Of a stretch of DNA of 64,000 bases, positions 37,676-46,402 are shown piece by piece. The stretch covers positions 1,811,001-1,875,000 of the forward strand of contig NZ_CP154630.1 of NCBI RefSeq assembly GCF_039555535.1, read 5' to 3'. The position numbers and the translations under genes are program-made. The notes beneath the pieces were generated by a model. It was not told the DNA's origin. It made no database searches and saw nothing but the letters and a program-made list of their open reading frames with translations. This stretch comes from Stenotrophomonas maltophilia. GTDB taxonomy: Bacteria; Pseudomonadota; Gammaproteobacteria; Xanthomonadales; Xanthomonadaceae. The number at the start of each line of letters is the position of its first letter. Position 1 is the stretch's first letter.

Positions 37676-38617
37676 TCACGAATGTCCTGCAAGCGCCCTG
37701 GTTGCTTGTCCGTCAAGTCCGCTTTCCGTCCGAGCCGTGCGGGCCTCCTCCAGCAACCAGTGCGAAAATGCTAGTAGTGGGCCCGTAGTTAACCCGATTG
37801 GCTCTGGCAGCACTAAACAGAACGTCTTGGACACCGCCTCGCCTTGCGGCCATGGCGCCACCAGCTGCCCTTGCACGAGCTCTGCCTCCACATAGAGGCG
37901 AGGCACCAGGGCGACCCCGAGGCCTGCAAGCGCTGCTTCAATCAACATCGCATGAAGGTCGTAGCGTGCACCCACCGCTGGGTTGGTGAGGGGTATCCCT
38001 GAGGCCTTCGCGTAGCGCCGCCAAGCATCGGGGCTCTGTCGTCGGTGTAGCCGCGGCAGTTGGTCCAGTAAGACGCGAGCCTCTGCGCCTTTGATGAGCG
38101 CGGGATGGCACACCGGCACCAGCACTTCCTGCAGCAGCGGGTAAGTGCGCATACCCGCCCAGGCTGGGTGCTCGAAGTGCACGGCTGCGTCGAATCCACT
38201 GCCGGCAAGCGCGAACGGGTCAGTGCGCTCGCAAAGGTGCACGGTGATGTTCGGATGCGCGCGGCTAAACGCGGGCAGGCGAGGGATAAGCCATCGCAAC
38301 GCGAAGGTGGGCGTTACGGCAATGTCCAGGCTTGCAGCGTCCTTCGGTTGGCCCATCAGGTATTGGCTGTCCCGGTCCAAGCGGTCCAGCGACTCGCGGA
38401 CTTGGGCGGCGTATCGCTCGCCATTGGGCAGCAGGCGGACGCGATTGCCGACCCGCTCAAATAGGGGGACCCCCAGGAAGGATTCCAGCCTGCCGATCTG
38501 GCGGCTGATGGCCCCCTCGGTGAGGGAAAGCTCTTCCGCTGCCCGAGCAAAGCTGCCGTGGCGGGCGGCGGCCTCGAAGGCGGTCAGGGAGGTGCTGCTG
38601 GGAATCTTCCTGCGCAT
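37676..38617 (-). CDS. LysR-family transcriptional regulator (GcvA-like)
   Basis: The 313-residue protein has the N-terminal winged helix-turn-helix ('SLTAFEAAARHGSFARAAEE', 'TEGAISRQIGRLESFLG') and an effector domain ('LDIAVTPTFALRWLIPRLPA'), with the wording of the GcvA/AmpR group. It is divergent from a three-gene operon (38745-40485) across 127 bp, which it probably controls in response to a substrate of those enzymes. GC content here is higher than in the surrounding island, suggesting that this block arrived as one metabolic unit. Confidence 0.9.
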   Translation of the reverse strand: MRRKIPSSTSLTAFEAAARHGSFARAAEELSLTEGAISRQIGRLESFLGVPLFERVGNRVRLLPNGERYAAQVRESLDRLDRDSQYLMGQPKDAASLDIAVTPTFALRWLIPRLPAFSRAHPNITVHLCERTDPFALAGSGFDAAVHFEHPAWAGMRTYPLLQEVLVPVCHPALIKGAEARVLLDQLPRLHRRQSPDAWRRYAKASGIPLTNPAVGARYDLHAMLIEAALAGLGVALVPRLYVEAELVQGQLVAPWPQGEAVSKTFCLVLPEPIGLTTGPLLAFSHWLLEEARTARTESGLDGQATRALAGHS

Positions 38618-38744
38618 GGGGATTCAGCGTGATCTTTTGTCACTGAAGCATACCGAAACGTCGATTTGATGTGGGCTAATGTAGGGCTAGCATGACGGGA
38701 CATCAACAAGGGCAACGCGCACAAGCCGGCCCAGGAGTGTTCCC

Positions 38745-39305
38745 ATGATCTACACCGTCGAATGCAGCTATTCCGACTCCGCCAGCGAGGAGCAATGGAA
38801 CGATTTCTACAGCCTGCACAAACTGCCTGCGCTCATTTCCGTGCGGGGATTCCACACCTCGCAGCGCTTCAGGGCATGTGGTGCAGCGTGCCCGACCTAC
38901 CTTGCCCTTCACTCGATAGACGGCATGGAGGTCCTGCAGGGGGACGAGTATGCCCGGAAGGGAGGGGGCAACTTCGCACGCTGGCAGCAGCACATCACCG
39001 ACTGGCATCGCAACCTATACAGTGGCTTGGATCGGGCCCCCGCCGTCGAACAGGGCGATTACCTACTGGTGAGTCGCGTCGGCCCTGAGCCGCTCATTGA
39101 GATGGGGACTGCATTCGAGGCCTTGCATGCGGTTGCGCTCGATCACGCGCCCGCAGCGCTCTGGCTTTCGAGCGTCCCGGCCGGGCAAGTCCCGGTCGTG
39201 GAGTCCCTTCCTGGCGGTGTGCACGCTTATACGCCCATGACAGCACAACTCAAGTGCTTGTCCGAGGCAGGCCGGTCAGGGGCGGAGCCGCACCCAAATG
39301 CCTAG
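38745..39305 (+). CDS. Hypothetical protein of LysR-linked operon
   Basis: The 186-residue protein begins 'MIYTVECSYSDSASEEQWND' and contains 'FYSLHKLPALISVRGFHTSQ' and 'RFRACGAACPTYLALHSIDG', which resembles a dimeric alpha-beta barrel (EthD/DUF4286-like): a beta strand, helix and 'F-x-x-x-x-R-F' strand. A second half ('YLLVSRVGPEPLIEMGTAFE') may be a second such unit. These folds often act as small oxygenases, isomerases or carriers. Its last bases overlap the next gene by 8 nt, indicating coupling. Confidence 0.65.
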   Translation: MIYTVECSYSDSASEEQWNDFYSLHKLPALISVRGFHTSQRFRACGAACPTYLALHSIDGMEVLQGDEYARKGGGNFARWQQHITDWHRNLYSGLDRAPAVEQGDYLLVSRVGPEPLIEMGTAFEALHAVALDHAPAALWLSSVPAGQVPVVESLPGGVHAYTPMTAQLKCLSEAGRSGAEPHPNA

Positions 39306-39624
39306 GCTCTCGATCTACTTCACCGAGGAGCGGATGCCGGCGAAGGACAGTCTGGACGCGCTCACTGAGCGATGCGCGGTGCTGTTCGCGGACGTGCTTG
39401 GTGCTGCGTTGGACAATGTCCACATCCTTTACCTGGTTGCGCGTCAGGGGCGGGGCCATCCGGCGTCTGCGGAAATGGCCTACCGACTGGGTCCGGAGAG
39501 GACGCCCGAGCTCATGGACGAATTCATGCGGCAGCTCGATCTGGCCATCCAAGACCATGCAGGGCTGACGGCGCGCATCCGTTGCTTTGGCTACGCCAAT
39601 GATTCCCTTCACGCGCGAAACTGA
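39298..39624 (+). CDS. Tautomerase-like small protein
   Basis: The 108-residue protein starts at ATG 39298 inside the end of the preceding gene. It reads 'MPRLSIYFTEERMPAKDSLD', then 'LTERCAVLFADVLGAALDNV' and 'HILYLVARQGRGHPASAEMA'. The Pro after Met, the strand-helix-strand order and the length suggest a tautomerase-like (MIF/4-OT) or related fold, where Pro1 would be catalytic. Membership is not certain. It lies between an EthD-like protein and a metallo-hydrolase in one operon. Confidence 0.55.
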   Translation: MPRLSIYFTEERMPAKDSLDALTERCAVLFADVLGAALDNVHILYLVARQGRGHPASAEMAYRLGPERTPELMDEFMRQLDLAIQDHAGLTARIRCFGYANDSLHARN

Positions 39625-39633
39625 CGAGCGGCC

Positions 39634-40485
39634 ATGAACGCATCCATCATTGAACGGGCTCTGCCCACCCTCCAGATCGGTGACTTCCTGATCCAAGCGA
39701 TCAGCGATGGCCATCTGACCGCCAGTCTGGATCTGCTCTCCCACATCGATCCGGCCGAGGCCGAGCAGCTACAGCTGAAGGCCGGGGTCAGCGACCCGTC
39801 CTCGATCCACGTCAACACCTACCTGGTGCGGGGGAAGGGCCGCACGATCCTCATCGACGCCGGTGCCGGGGGGATCAAGGGCTGGGGAGGGGAGTTGAGG
39901 GGCAATCTATTGCGAGCCGGTGTGCAGCCCACGGATGTGGATACGATCTTGCTCACGCATGCGCATCCTGATCATGTTGGCGGTCTACTCGATGCTCAAG
40001 GTCACCCCGTCTTCCCCAATGCGGAGCTGCTCATACACCCACGCGAGCTGTCCTTCTGGGAGGACGACGGCAACCTTGCCCGCAGCAATGATCGTGCCCG
40101 GGGCAACTTCCTGCTCGCACGGCAGGTGTTCGCCGGATATCGCCGCAACTTGCGCTTGTTGGCCGAGGGCGATGTACTGCCCGGTATCAGTATGGTTCCG
40201 CTTTCAGGCCATACGCCAGGGCACACCGGCTATCGGGTGGAATCGGAGGGCCGCAGTGCGTTGATCTGGGGTGACATCGTGCATTTTCCCCACATCCAAA
40301 TTGCCCGGCCCCACGTATCCATCGCATTCGACCAGGATCCGCAGCGGGCTGCGGCGGCCCGTTCTGCGCTTTTGGATATGGTCAGTGCAGATCAGTTGAT
40401 GGCGGCCGGCATGCACTTGGGTGAGCTGGGGTTTGTTCGCATTCAGCGCATCGGAAGAGGTTATTCCTTCACATACGCCGGATGA
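39634..40485 (+). CDS. MBL-fold metallo-hydrolase
   Basis: The 283-residue protein carries the metallo-beta-lactamase motif 'THAHPDHVGGLLD' near residues 108-120, with additional ligands 'SGHTPGHTGY' near residue 190 and 'IWGDIVHFPH' near residue 212. The N-terminal 'VNTYLVRGKGRTILIDAGAG' is typical of lactonase-like members. Such enzymes hydrolyse lactones or other esters; a quorum-quenching or catabolic role is possible. It has no signal peptide, so it should be cytoplasmic. It is the third gene of the LysR-linked operon. Confidence 0.88.
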   Translation: MNASIIERALPTLQIGDFLIQAISDGHLTASLDLLSHIDPAEAEQLQLKAGVSDPSSIHVNTYLVRGKGRTILIDAGAGGIKGWGGELRGNLLRAGVQPTDVDTILLTHAHPDHVGGLLDAQGHPVFPNAELLIHPRELSFWEDDGNLARSNDRARGNFLLARQVFAGYRRNLRLLAEGDVLPGISMVPLSGHTPGHTGYRVESEGRSALIWGDIVHFPHIQIARPHVSIAFDQDPQRAAAARSALLDMVSADQLMAAGMHLGELGFVRIQRIGRGYSFTYAG

Positions 40486-40740
40486 AGAAGGACTGGTTGT
40501 TGTAAGGTCTGCGCCGCTCTTGGCCGAAAGCGGCGGCGCCGACGCAAGAGGGCACCACCAGAATGCTAGCGTCCTCTCTCGACCCGTAACGGACACCAGC
40601 ATTTCAATCCTTTGACCTTATGGATGCTGCGCCAGCTATCAAGTACTCTGCTGCAGAAGATCCAGCCCTACAAGGTAGGCCGGTTGAGTTACGACAGAAT
40701 TGTAGCCCTGTCACTGAAGAGAGAATCAAGGTGCATTGGA

Positions 40741-41781
40741 ATGATAACTAGGGGTTTCTATATTGGAGAGGTTATCGATGAGCTCTCAGTTGTCGCAGGT
40801 CAGGTTTCCATACGCAATAAGCTAGGGCTGACGGACCTATCGACGCTTACTGAGAACTTTTTCCGTGACCTTCTCAATGCAATTCACAGTAGTTCGCTCA
40901 TCAACCTTAACGAAGAGCGGTCCAACTCGCCTGGCCTCGATCTCGGCGATGACGTATCGGGCCTAGCGATCCAGGTAACAGCCACAGCCAGCGCGACGAA
41001 GGTCGAGAAGACACTTGCTAAGATTACCCCCGACCATCAAACGCGATACAAGCGTTTCGTGGTGTTGGTAGTTGGAAAGAAGCAGGGCTCTTACTCCATT
41101 GACGAGCAGGCCGCTAAGCGCCTTGGGTTTGCTAAAGAGCGCGACATTTGGGACGTAGATGATCTCGCCCGGCAAATCGTTGCGCTTGACATTGCTCGCC
41201 TGGAGGCCGTACACCGGCTGATTCGGAAGGAAGTGGGGAGGCTTAAAGTTGATCTCGAAATCCCGGACGCCGATGGCAAGTACCCCACGAGCGGCTACGA
41301 TCTCTGGGAGCAGCGAGTTAAGCCAAAAGTAGGTGATGGGAGTGCCTTTCGAACGTTCGTTGCACAATCGGCAGAGGTGAGCGAAGAAGAGATTGAAGCA
41401 GATCTGCCTAAGGAGATTAGACTTTTAGCAAAGCGGCTTTCCCGGCTGCCTCGAGTCACACGTGAGTTCTTAGTCATGCTCCTCACGCGCCAGACAAATC
41501 GGGATTCAGGGCGGTTCCATCCGCCGTGGATGACGTTACTGTACGACACAGTCAAGCGCGAGTTTCGGGGTGACGATTTAGATGGTGAACTCGGAATCCT
41601 CGAGGAAGAGGGGTTCGTTGAAGTGCGGGTTGAGGATCGTCACGAGAATGGTCCGCCTGAGATCGGCGTCCGGTTCCCAAGTAAGTGCGAGGATCTATCG
41701 CACTCCCTGCTGAGCTTCATAGATGAAAAGGGCCTCAGCCTGCGCACAGTGATTGGTGAGGTGGACTTCTCTGCTTTTTAA
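40741..41781 (+). CDS. SMEK-domain protein (predicted nuclease-like)
   Basis: The ATG at 40741 ('MITRGFYIGEVIDELSVVAG'), with AAGGTG upstream, gives 346 residues. The region upstream to 40612 is open but lacks family character. Residues 1-120 match the SMEK domain ('LTENFFRDLLNAIHSSSLIN', 'NSPGLDLGDDVSGLAIQVTA', 'TASATKVEKTL'), in which D-..-QVT-..-K resembles a PD-(D/E)xK nuclease core. The remainder is helical ('LRLLAKRLSRLPRVTREFLV' type winged-helix pattern). SMEK proteins occur in bacterial conflict systems. The gene stands alone before a broken gene and an insertion sequence. Confidence 0.7.
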   Translation: MITRGFYIGEVIDELSVVAGQVSIRNKLGLTDLSTLTENFFRDLLNAIHSSSLINLNEERSNSPGLDLGDDVSGLAIQVTATASATKVEKTLAKITPDHQTRYKRFVVLVVGKKQGSYSIDEQAAKRLGFAKERDIWDVDDLARQIVALDIARLEAVHRLIRKEVGRLKVDLEIPDADGKYPTSGYDLWEQRVKPKVGDGSAFRTFVAQSAEVSEEEIEADLPKEIRLLAKRLSRLPRVTREFLVMLLTRQTNRDSGRFHPPWMTLLYDTVKREFRGDDLDGELGILEEEGFVEVRVEDRHENGPPEIGVRFPSKCEDLSHSLLSFIDEKGLSLRTVIGEVDFSAF

Positions 41782-42078
41782 TTGCGAGAGGTCTGCGCCG
41801 TGCTCTTCGATTGTTGAATCAGTCGTCGCACCGAATGTCCGCTTCTGGCCGATAGTGGACACGGCGGAGGGGTTAGGGCGCTCCCCATGTCATTCACTCA
41901 ACCTGCGCCGCCAGAGCTAATTTGTGTGGTCAATAAGCCAGTCAGGCTACGGCGCGCAAAGTCCTCCTGGGACCGTTGCGCTTTGAAGGTTCTTCCTCTT
42001 ATTTGAGCGTGGCTACTTCCCGATGCTCAATGCAGTAGCTGCCCGAAGCCCGACACCGCTCTGCTTGGCTCGCGGTGA
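41782..42078. other. Intergenic gap, no gene seen
   Basis: The 297 bp after the SMEK gene hold no coding frame with recognisable content. It leads into the broken gene at 42079. Confidence 0.4.
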
Positions 42079-42493
42079 CCGTCACCGCGGTCACGTCCAG
42101 ACCAGTGGAGGCGGCTCGGAGTTGCTGAGCGCGAGGTGGGTAAGCTGCTTGCATACAGCACAGTGGATAGAGGGGACGGACTCTGGCCGCACCTAAGTGT
42201 GCGCAATCTGATCGAAGAGGTTCGAAGCAGCGAGATGGAAAGTGCGTTGGTGATCGAGCTGTTTAACAAGCGGGGGATTCACACCCGCTCTAGAGACGGA
42301 GGGAGGTGATCAGGAGCGAGAGCTCGCAAGAGATGCATCAGACTTGGCGAAAAAATTGCAAGGTAGTTGGCCCCGAACCGCCCAAGTTCTTCGTGAACGC
42401 GCCGCGGACTGGATCCGTCATGCAGAATTAGAGGACAAATGGGCTGCCGAGCAAAGGATCCGTAAGCTCCCCCGGCAGCCTGACACCCAATAA
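42079..42493 (+). pseudogene. Frameshifted 3' remnant of an unknown island gene
   Basis: From 42106 one frame reads 'AEREVGKLLAYSTVDRGDGL', 'WPHLSVRNLIEEVRSSEMES' and 'ALVIELFNKRGIHTRSRDGG', then stops at 42309. After a one-base shift at the run of five G near 42271 the protein continues as 'FTPALETEGGDQERELARDA', 'RTAQVLRERAADWIRHAELE' and ends TAA at 42493. The two parts join naturally ('FNKRG..' then 'GGDQER') and match the C-terminal end of a large helical island protein that I have seen in plasmids but cannot name. No start codon or N-terminal part remains. Confidence 0.6.
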
Positions 42494-42532
42494 GTAGAAC
42501 TTTCTGGCATCTTTAACTAGCCAGGAGGTTGC

Positions 42533-42799
42533 ATGCGCACATCAAAATTCAGCGAGACGCAGATCATCACGATCCTCAAGCAGGGCGATGCCGGGCTTGC
42601 GGTGAAGGATCTATGTCGACAAGCCGGCATCAGCACGGCGACGTATTACCAGTGGAGGAGCAAGTACGGTGGCCTTGAGGCATCCGAACTTCGTCGGGTC
42701 AAGGACCTCGAAGCTGAGAACGCTAAGCTCAAACGGATGTATGCGGAAATGGCGCTGGACAACGCGGCGCTGAAGGACCTGATCACAAAAAAACTGTAG
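42533..42799 (+). CDS. IS3-family transposase OrfA
   Basis: The 88-residue protein ('MRTSKFSETQIITILKQGDA', 'AGISTATYYQWRSKYGGLEA') is the helix-turn-helix plus leucine-zipper OrfA of IS3 elements. A slippery A7C (AAAAAAAC) sits at 42787-42794 just before its TAG. A -1 slip there fuses it to OrfB, reading '..LITKKTVGPGQKREAVRF', the classical joint. The full transposase would thus be made from 42533 to 43647. Confidence 0.92.
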   Translation: MRTSKFSETQIITILKQGDAGLAVKDLCRQAGISTATYYQWRSKYGGLEASELRRVKDLEAENAKLKRMYAEMALDNAALKDLITKKL

Positions 42800-42822
42800 G
42801 GCCGGGTCAGAAGCGTGAGGCA

Positions 42823-43647
42823 GTGCGTTTCCTCACCGAGGTGCACGCGCGTCCCCTGAGCCGGTCCTGCGGTTACGTGGGCTTGTCTCGTGCGGCATGG
42901 TATGCGCCGCCACTGGACTGGACCGTGCGCGATTCGGAGTTGATCTCGGCATTGGCCAGGCTGGTCGAGGAGCGGCCAAGTCGAGGTTTCTGGAAGTGCA
43001 GTGATCAACTGCGCAAGAAGCGGCCAGATTGGAACCCGAAGCGGATCTATTGTGTGTACAAGGCGATGAAGCTCAACCTGAGAAGGGCCGCCAAGCGACG
43101 CCTGCCAAAGCGCGAGCGGGTGCCGCTGTATGTTCCCAAGCACCCCGATACCGTTTGGTCCATGGACTTCATGAGTGACGCGCTGGCCTGCGGCAAACGA
43201 TTTCGAACATTCAATGTGGTCGATGACTTCAACCGCGAGGTGCTGCACATTGAGGTAGATACCTCGCTCAACTCCGGCCGCCTGGTCCGCGTGTTCGAGC
43301 AGCTCAAACGTGATCACGGATTGCCGCAGGTTCTACGATCGGACAACGGCCCTGAGTTCCTGGGCGAAGCATTCACTCAGTGGGCCAAACTCAGCGGCGT
43401 GGCGCTGCAATGCATCCAACCTGGCAAGCCCAACCAGAACGCCTTCATCGAACGCTTCAACCGCACCTTCCGCGAGGAGGTGCTAGACCAGCACCTCTTC
43501 GCTCGCCTCGAGGACGTGCGCGAGGCAGCGCATTGGTGGATGATCGATTACAACGAGATTCGTCCACATGACTCACTCAGCGGCATGAGCCCCGTGGAGT
43601 ACCGTATCGCCTACGCCAGAAGCTCTACTTTAGAAATGTCTGCTTGA
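42823..43647 (+). CDS. IS3-family transposase OrfB (DDE domain)
   Basis: The 274-residue part begins with GTG at 42823 but is normally produced by frameshifting from OrfA. An HTH_21-type N-terminus is followed by the rve integrase core with the three acidic residues in 'VWSMDFMSD', 'RSDNGPEFLG' and 'AFIERFNRTFREEVLD'. No disruption is visible, so the element may be active. Its last codons overlap the right inverted end. Confidence 0.93.
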   Translation: MRFLTEVHARPLSRSCGYVGLSRAAWYAPPLDWTVRDSELISALARLVEERPSRGFWKCSDQLRKKRPDWNPKRIYCVYKAMKLNLRRAAKRRLPKRERVPLYVPKHPDTVWSMDFMSDALACGKRFRTFNVVDDFNREVLHIEVDTSLNSGRLVRVFEQLKRDHGLPQVLRSDNGPEFLGEAFTQWAKLSGVALQCIQPGKPNQNAFIERFNRTFREEVLDQHLFARLEDVREAAHWWMIDYNEIRPHDSLSGMSPVEYRIAYARSSTLEMSA

Positions 43648-43853
43648 CGGGGGCGCTTACGGATCAGCCTTTGACGTGTCCTACTCAGGGAGTACCTTTG
43701 TTAGTGCCCTGCTTTGCGCAAAGCAAGGAGGTAACTGGGCTGTGTGAAGCAGGGTCGATCTAGCGCCAAGCGAAGCCATTCATATGCTCACTGTGGCTCT
43801 GTAGATTAGCCGCGTTGTCCACCTTGGCTGATGGTCGGCAGGGCAAGTGAAGT

Positions 43854-44936
43854 TCAGGGAAAAATGCATTCCTTCGTCGGAAGAACTTGGTTGATGCCAA
43901 GGGGCACGGCAGGGGTGGTCAAGTCAAAGATCTTCTCAAACGCTAGGCGATGGGCATCGCTCGGTTTCCGGCCAGCCTTACGGTCTCGGTAGAAGCGCAT
44001 GATCAAGCCCGCGATGATGTCGGCGACTTGAACCCCGGCACTTAGCTTCGAGCTGGAAAATTCGAGTTGGGCGCGTTCCACAAAGCGGTAGTCAGCATAG
44101 GGGGTGAAAGGTAGCTTTTTCAGTTCTCCGACTCGCTCGGCCTGTTTGAGACTATCCAGCAGAGTGCGCGCATACTGCTGCTGCTCGTCGTGAACAAGCG
44201 TGACGTCTGCGAGTTTCCTTGTAAGCACTAAATTGATTCGGGCATAGAGGTTGGCAAGGGATGTCTGGTTCGGGAGCATCCACACTGGCTGCCTGCGCTT
44301 TGCGAGATCCGGTGAGGGTAAGAAATCCAGATGTGCCTGCGGGTTGACGTCTCGCGCAATTTTGTAGCGTATTCCCGCGTCAATGACGACTTCCTTTAGA
44401 AAGCGCTCTGTATTAGACAGGCTGGCATCAGCCTTAGATATGAGCGGCTTGAGTAGGCGTCCGAAGAACGTCATAAGCGAATGGTCAGTAGGGCTTATGC
44501 AAGCTTCGATAAAGCCTTCTAACGCCTCATCGGAAGCCAGCTCGGAAAGCGCGTCTGCCGCTTGATTGCTGAGTAGGTACGCGCCATGCGGCCCTAGGCC
44601 TTCATAGTCATGGCGAGCCAGCGTTGCGATCACCATATGCGTACAAAGGTAAAAGCGCTTGTCTACGACTTCGACAAGGATGGGTGCCTTGTTCATGCAG
44701 AGCCAGTCGATCAGCTCACTTACGAAAGCTTCATGATGCAAATGCTCAGAAGACTTGAGTTCACCATTTCCGATCCCGTGTCGCTTCCGGAGCGCCATAA
44801 GTTCGCGCTCTAGGTCGCCCTGATCTGCAATGCCAACACTAGCTAGGACGAAGTAGGGTTGTCCAGCAAAGTCCAGGTCAGTCCCGGAATTGACTACGTC
44901 GCCAGTGTGGCCACTTTCATCGATGTAGAAGCGCAT
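43854..44936 (-). CDS. DUF3800-type protein
   Basis: The 360-residue protein starts 'MRFYIDESGHTGDVVNSGTD', the Y-x-DESG motif that defines DUF3800, an RNase-H-like fold of unknown activity common in mobile DNA and defence islands. Further acidic residues ('VTLVHDEQQQY' near residue 245 and 'AGVQVADIIAGLIMRFYRDR' near residue 303) complete the expected D-..-D/E-..-AD pattern of the active site. The intact motifs suggest a nuclease or related phosphotransfer activity. It is followed by the second integrase gene, transcribed in the same direction. Confidence 0.82.
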   Translation of the reverse strand: MRFYIDESGHTGDVVNSGTDLDFAGQPYFVLASVGIADQGDLERELMALRKRHGIGNGELKSSEHLHHEAFVSELIDWLCMNKAPILVEVVDKRFYLCTHMVIATLARHDYEGLGPHGAYLLSNQAADALSELASDEALEGFIEACISPTDHSLMTFFGRLLKPLISKADASLSNTERFLKEVVIDAGIRYKIARDVNPQAHLDFLPSPDLAKRRQPVWMLPNQTSLANLYARINLVLTRKLADVTLVHDEQQQYARTLLDSLKQAERVGELKKLPFTPYADYRFVERAQLEFSSSKLSAGVQVADIIAGLIMRFYRDRKAGRKPSDAHRLAFEKIFDLTTPAVPLGINQVLPTKECIFP

Positions 44937-45010
44937 CTGGCGTCCTCGCTAATGGTGTCGCATTGTAATCGTATGCGATAGGGATGGTCTGCGCGCGTCA
45001 CTAGTCGAGG

Positions 45011-46402
45011 TTACGGATACATCCTCGCTTCCTTGCCCAATCGTTCCTTGAACTGACCCTTCAGATAGATAGGCAGCGGCGCCGAGGGCTGGTATTGAGC
45101 CAGCGCTTCAACCTGGATCTTCCTGATATTGCTGGCCGACTTGTGCACATAATTGTCCTGGAGCACCGGTGCCTTTTTGTTCAGCGAGTGGCCTGTAATC
45201 AAGGCGATGTGCTCAACCGGCACTCCTTTGGCATCGAGCTCAGTGGCCAGCGTATGGCGGAACGCATGCGAGCCGATACCTTTGGCAAACCCGACACCTT
45301 TTAGGTAGCTGCCAAACTGATTGACGAAGCCTTGACTGTAGCGTCCGGTGACCTTGCCGGTCTTTTTGGAAACGCTGGCGGATAGGTGTGGGAAGAGGCG
45401 GGGGTGTCCACAGGCTTTGATGTCAGCCAAGAAATCCATGAAGCCTGCTTGGATCAGGCTGGCGTGGATTGGGACCTTGCGGATCGCGCTCTTGCCCTTG
45501 ATGCTCTGGCGACTTCGGCGCCCCGTGCTTTGGGCGAGATCCTCATCCACGGTCCTTTGCACAGAGAAGCACCACACGCCGTGGTCTTGAACGATATCAG
45601 CCACCTTGAGCTGGGCGATCTCATTGATGCGCGCCCCTGTATACAACGCAATGAGCGGACACCACCAGCGGTGGGGATATTTCTTAGCCCATGGGAGGAA
45701 TGTCTCGGGGTTGAAGATCTTCTGGACCTCCCCGGTGGAAAGCAGTCGCTCGGGCTCATCTTGATCGATCAGTAGCTCTTCTCGTGCTGGCTTGAACGCA
45801 TCCATTGGTGAGTGGGGAATGGCGCGGGCTTTGACTAAGGTGTTGAAGAAGGAGGCTAGGAAGCGGCGATGGAGTTCAAGGGTGGAGTTAGCCGGCTGCG
45901 GTCGTCCTTGGCTCTGGCCCTGGGCGATCAGTAGTTCAGGAGTTAAGCCCCTACAGGCAGGGTTTGTCATGAAGTCATGAGGCGCCCAGCGCAGCAGATC
46001 CCACATCTGATAGATGTGCGTGTGATCGATCCGAGAGGCAGAAGTGTTGCCGGTCACTCGTTGCAAAATGGCAAGCGTCCGTTGGTAGGCATCGATGGTG
46101 GTGGTGCGAAGGTTCTGCCGTTCCTTGTCTTTGAGGAAGTCGTCGACCTCTTCTGAAAGAAGCCTGGCGGGGGTGGCTAAGGGCAGGGGCTCCGGATAGC
46201 GGGTACCGTTTCGCCGTAATCGGCGGATCTTCTCACTGTGGTCGTAGGTCGCTTGAACCAGATCCTGCAGATGAAGCGCGCCTGCGCGATCTTGAATCAC
46301 CATATCGCCAAATTCGACGTTGCCGATACGTATGCTGCGGATATAGAGCTGCCCCGTAGGCTTTTGTAGATAGTGATTAAGTTGAGGGTGTTGAAAGTGC
46401 AT
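45011..46402 (-). CDS. Tyrosine recombinase (island integrase 2)
   Basis: The 463-residue protein has a core-binding domain near residues 60-190 and a catalytic domain with Arg in 'YTGARINEIAQLKVAD' (near residue 245), 'GSHAFRHTLATELDAKGV' with the H-x-x-R pair (near residue 365), 'ALITGHSLN' and the nucleophile Tyr in 'LQDNYVHKSA' (near residue 405). It is unlike integrase 1 at the N-terminus ('MHFQHPQLNHYLQKPTGQLY'). Its presence in the middle of the island shows that a second element, probably 46.4 kb leftwards or rightwards, was inserted separately. Its attachment site was not found. Confidence 0.9.
   Translation of the reverse strand: MHFQHPQLNHYLQKPTGQLYIRSIRIGNVEFGDMVIQDRAGALHLQDLVQATYDHSEKIRRLRRNGTRYPEPLPLATPARLLSEEVDDFLKDKERQNLRTTTIDAYQRTLAILQRVTGNTSASRIDHTHIYQMWDLLRWAPHDFMTNPACRGLTPELLIAQGQSQGRPQPANSTLELHRRFLASFFNTLVKARAIPHSPMDAFKPAREELLIDQDEPERLLSTGEVQKIFNPETFLPWAKKYPHRWWCPLIALYTGARINEIAQLKVADIVQDHGVWCFSVQRTVDEDLAQSTGRRSRQSIKGKSAIRKVPIHASLIQAGFMDFLADIKACGHPRLFPHLSASVSKKTGKVTGRYSQGFVNQFGSYLKGVGFAKGIGSHAFRHTLATELDAKGVPVEHIALITGHSLNKKAPVLQDNYVHKSASNIRKIQVEALAQYQPSAPLPIYLKGQFKERLGKEARMYP

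Larger units (their letters stand above)
42481..43647 (+). mobile_element. IS3-family insertion sequence
   Basis: Two overlapping-phase transposase genes lie between imperfect inverted ends: AAGTAGAACTTTCTGGC near 42492-42508 and its complement-like GCCAGAAGCTCTACTT near 43616-43631. The outer tips may extend to about 42481 and 43642. The element is about 1.16 kb. No flanking target duplication could be established by eye. It landed directly after the broken gene at 42079. Confidence 0.75.

Noticed and set aside
40612..40740. N-terminal extension of the SMEK protein
   Set aside because: The 43 extra residues lack family similarity and a ribosome site, while ATG 40741 starts exactly at the domain.
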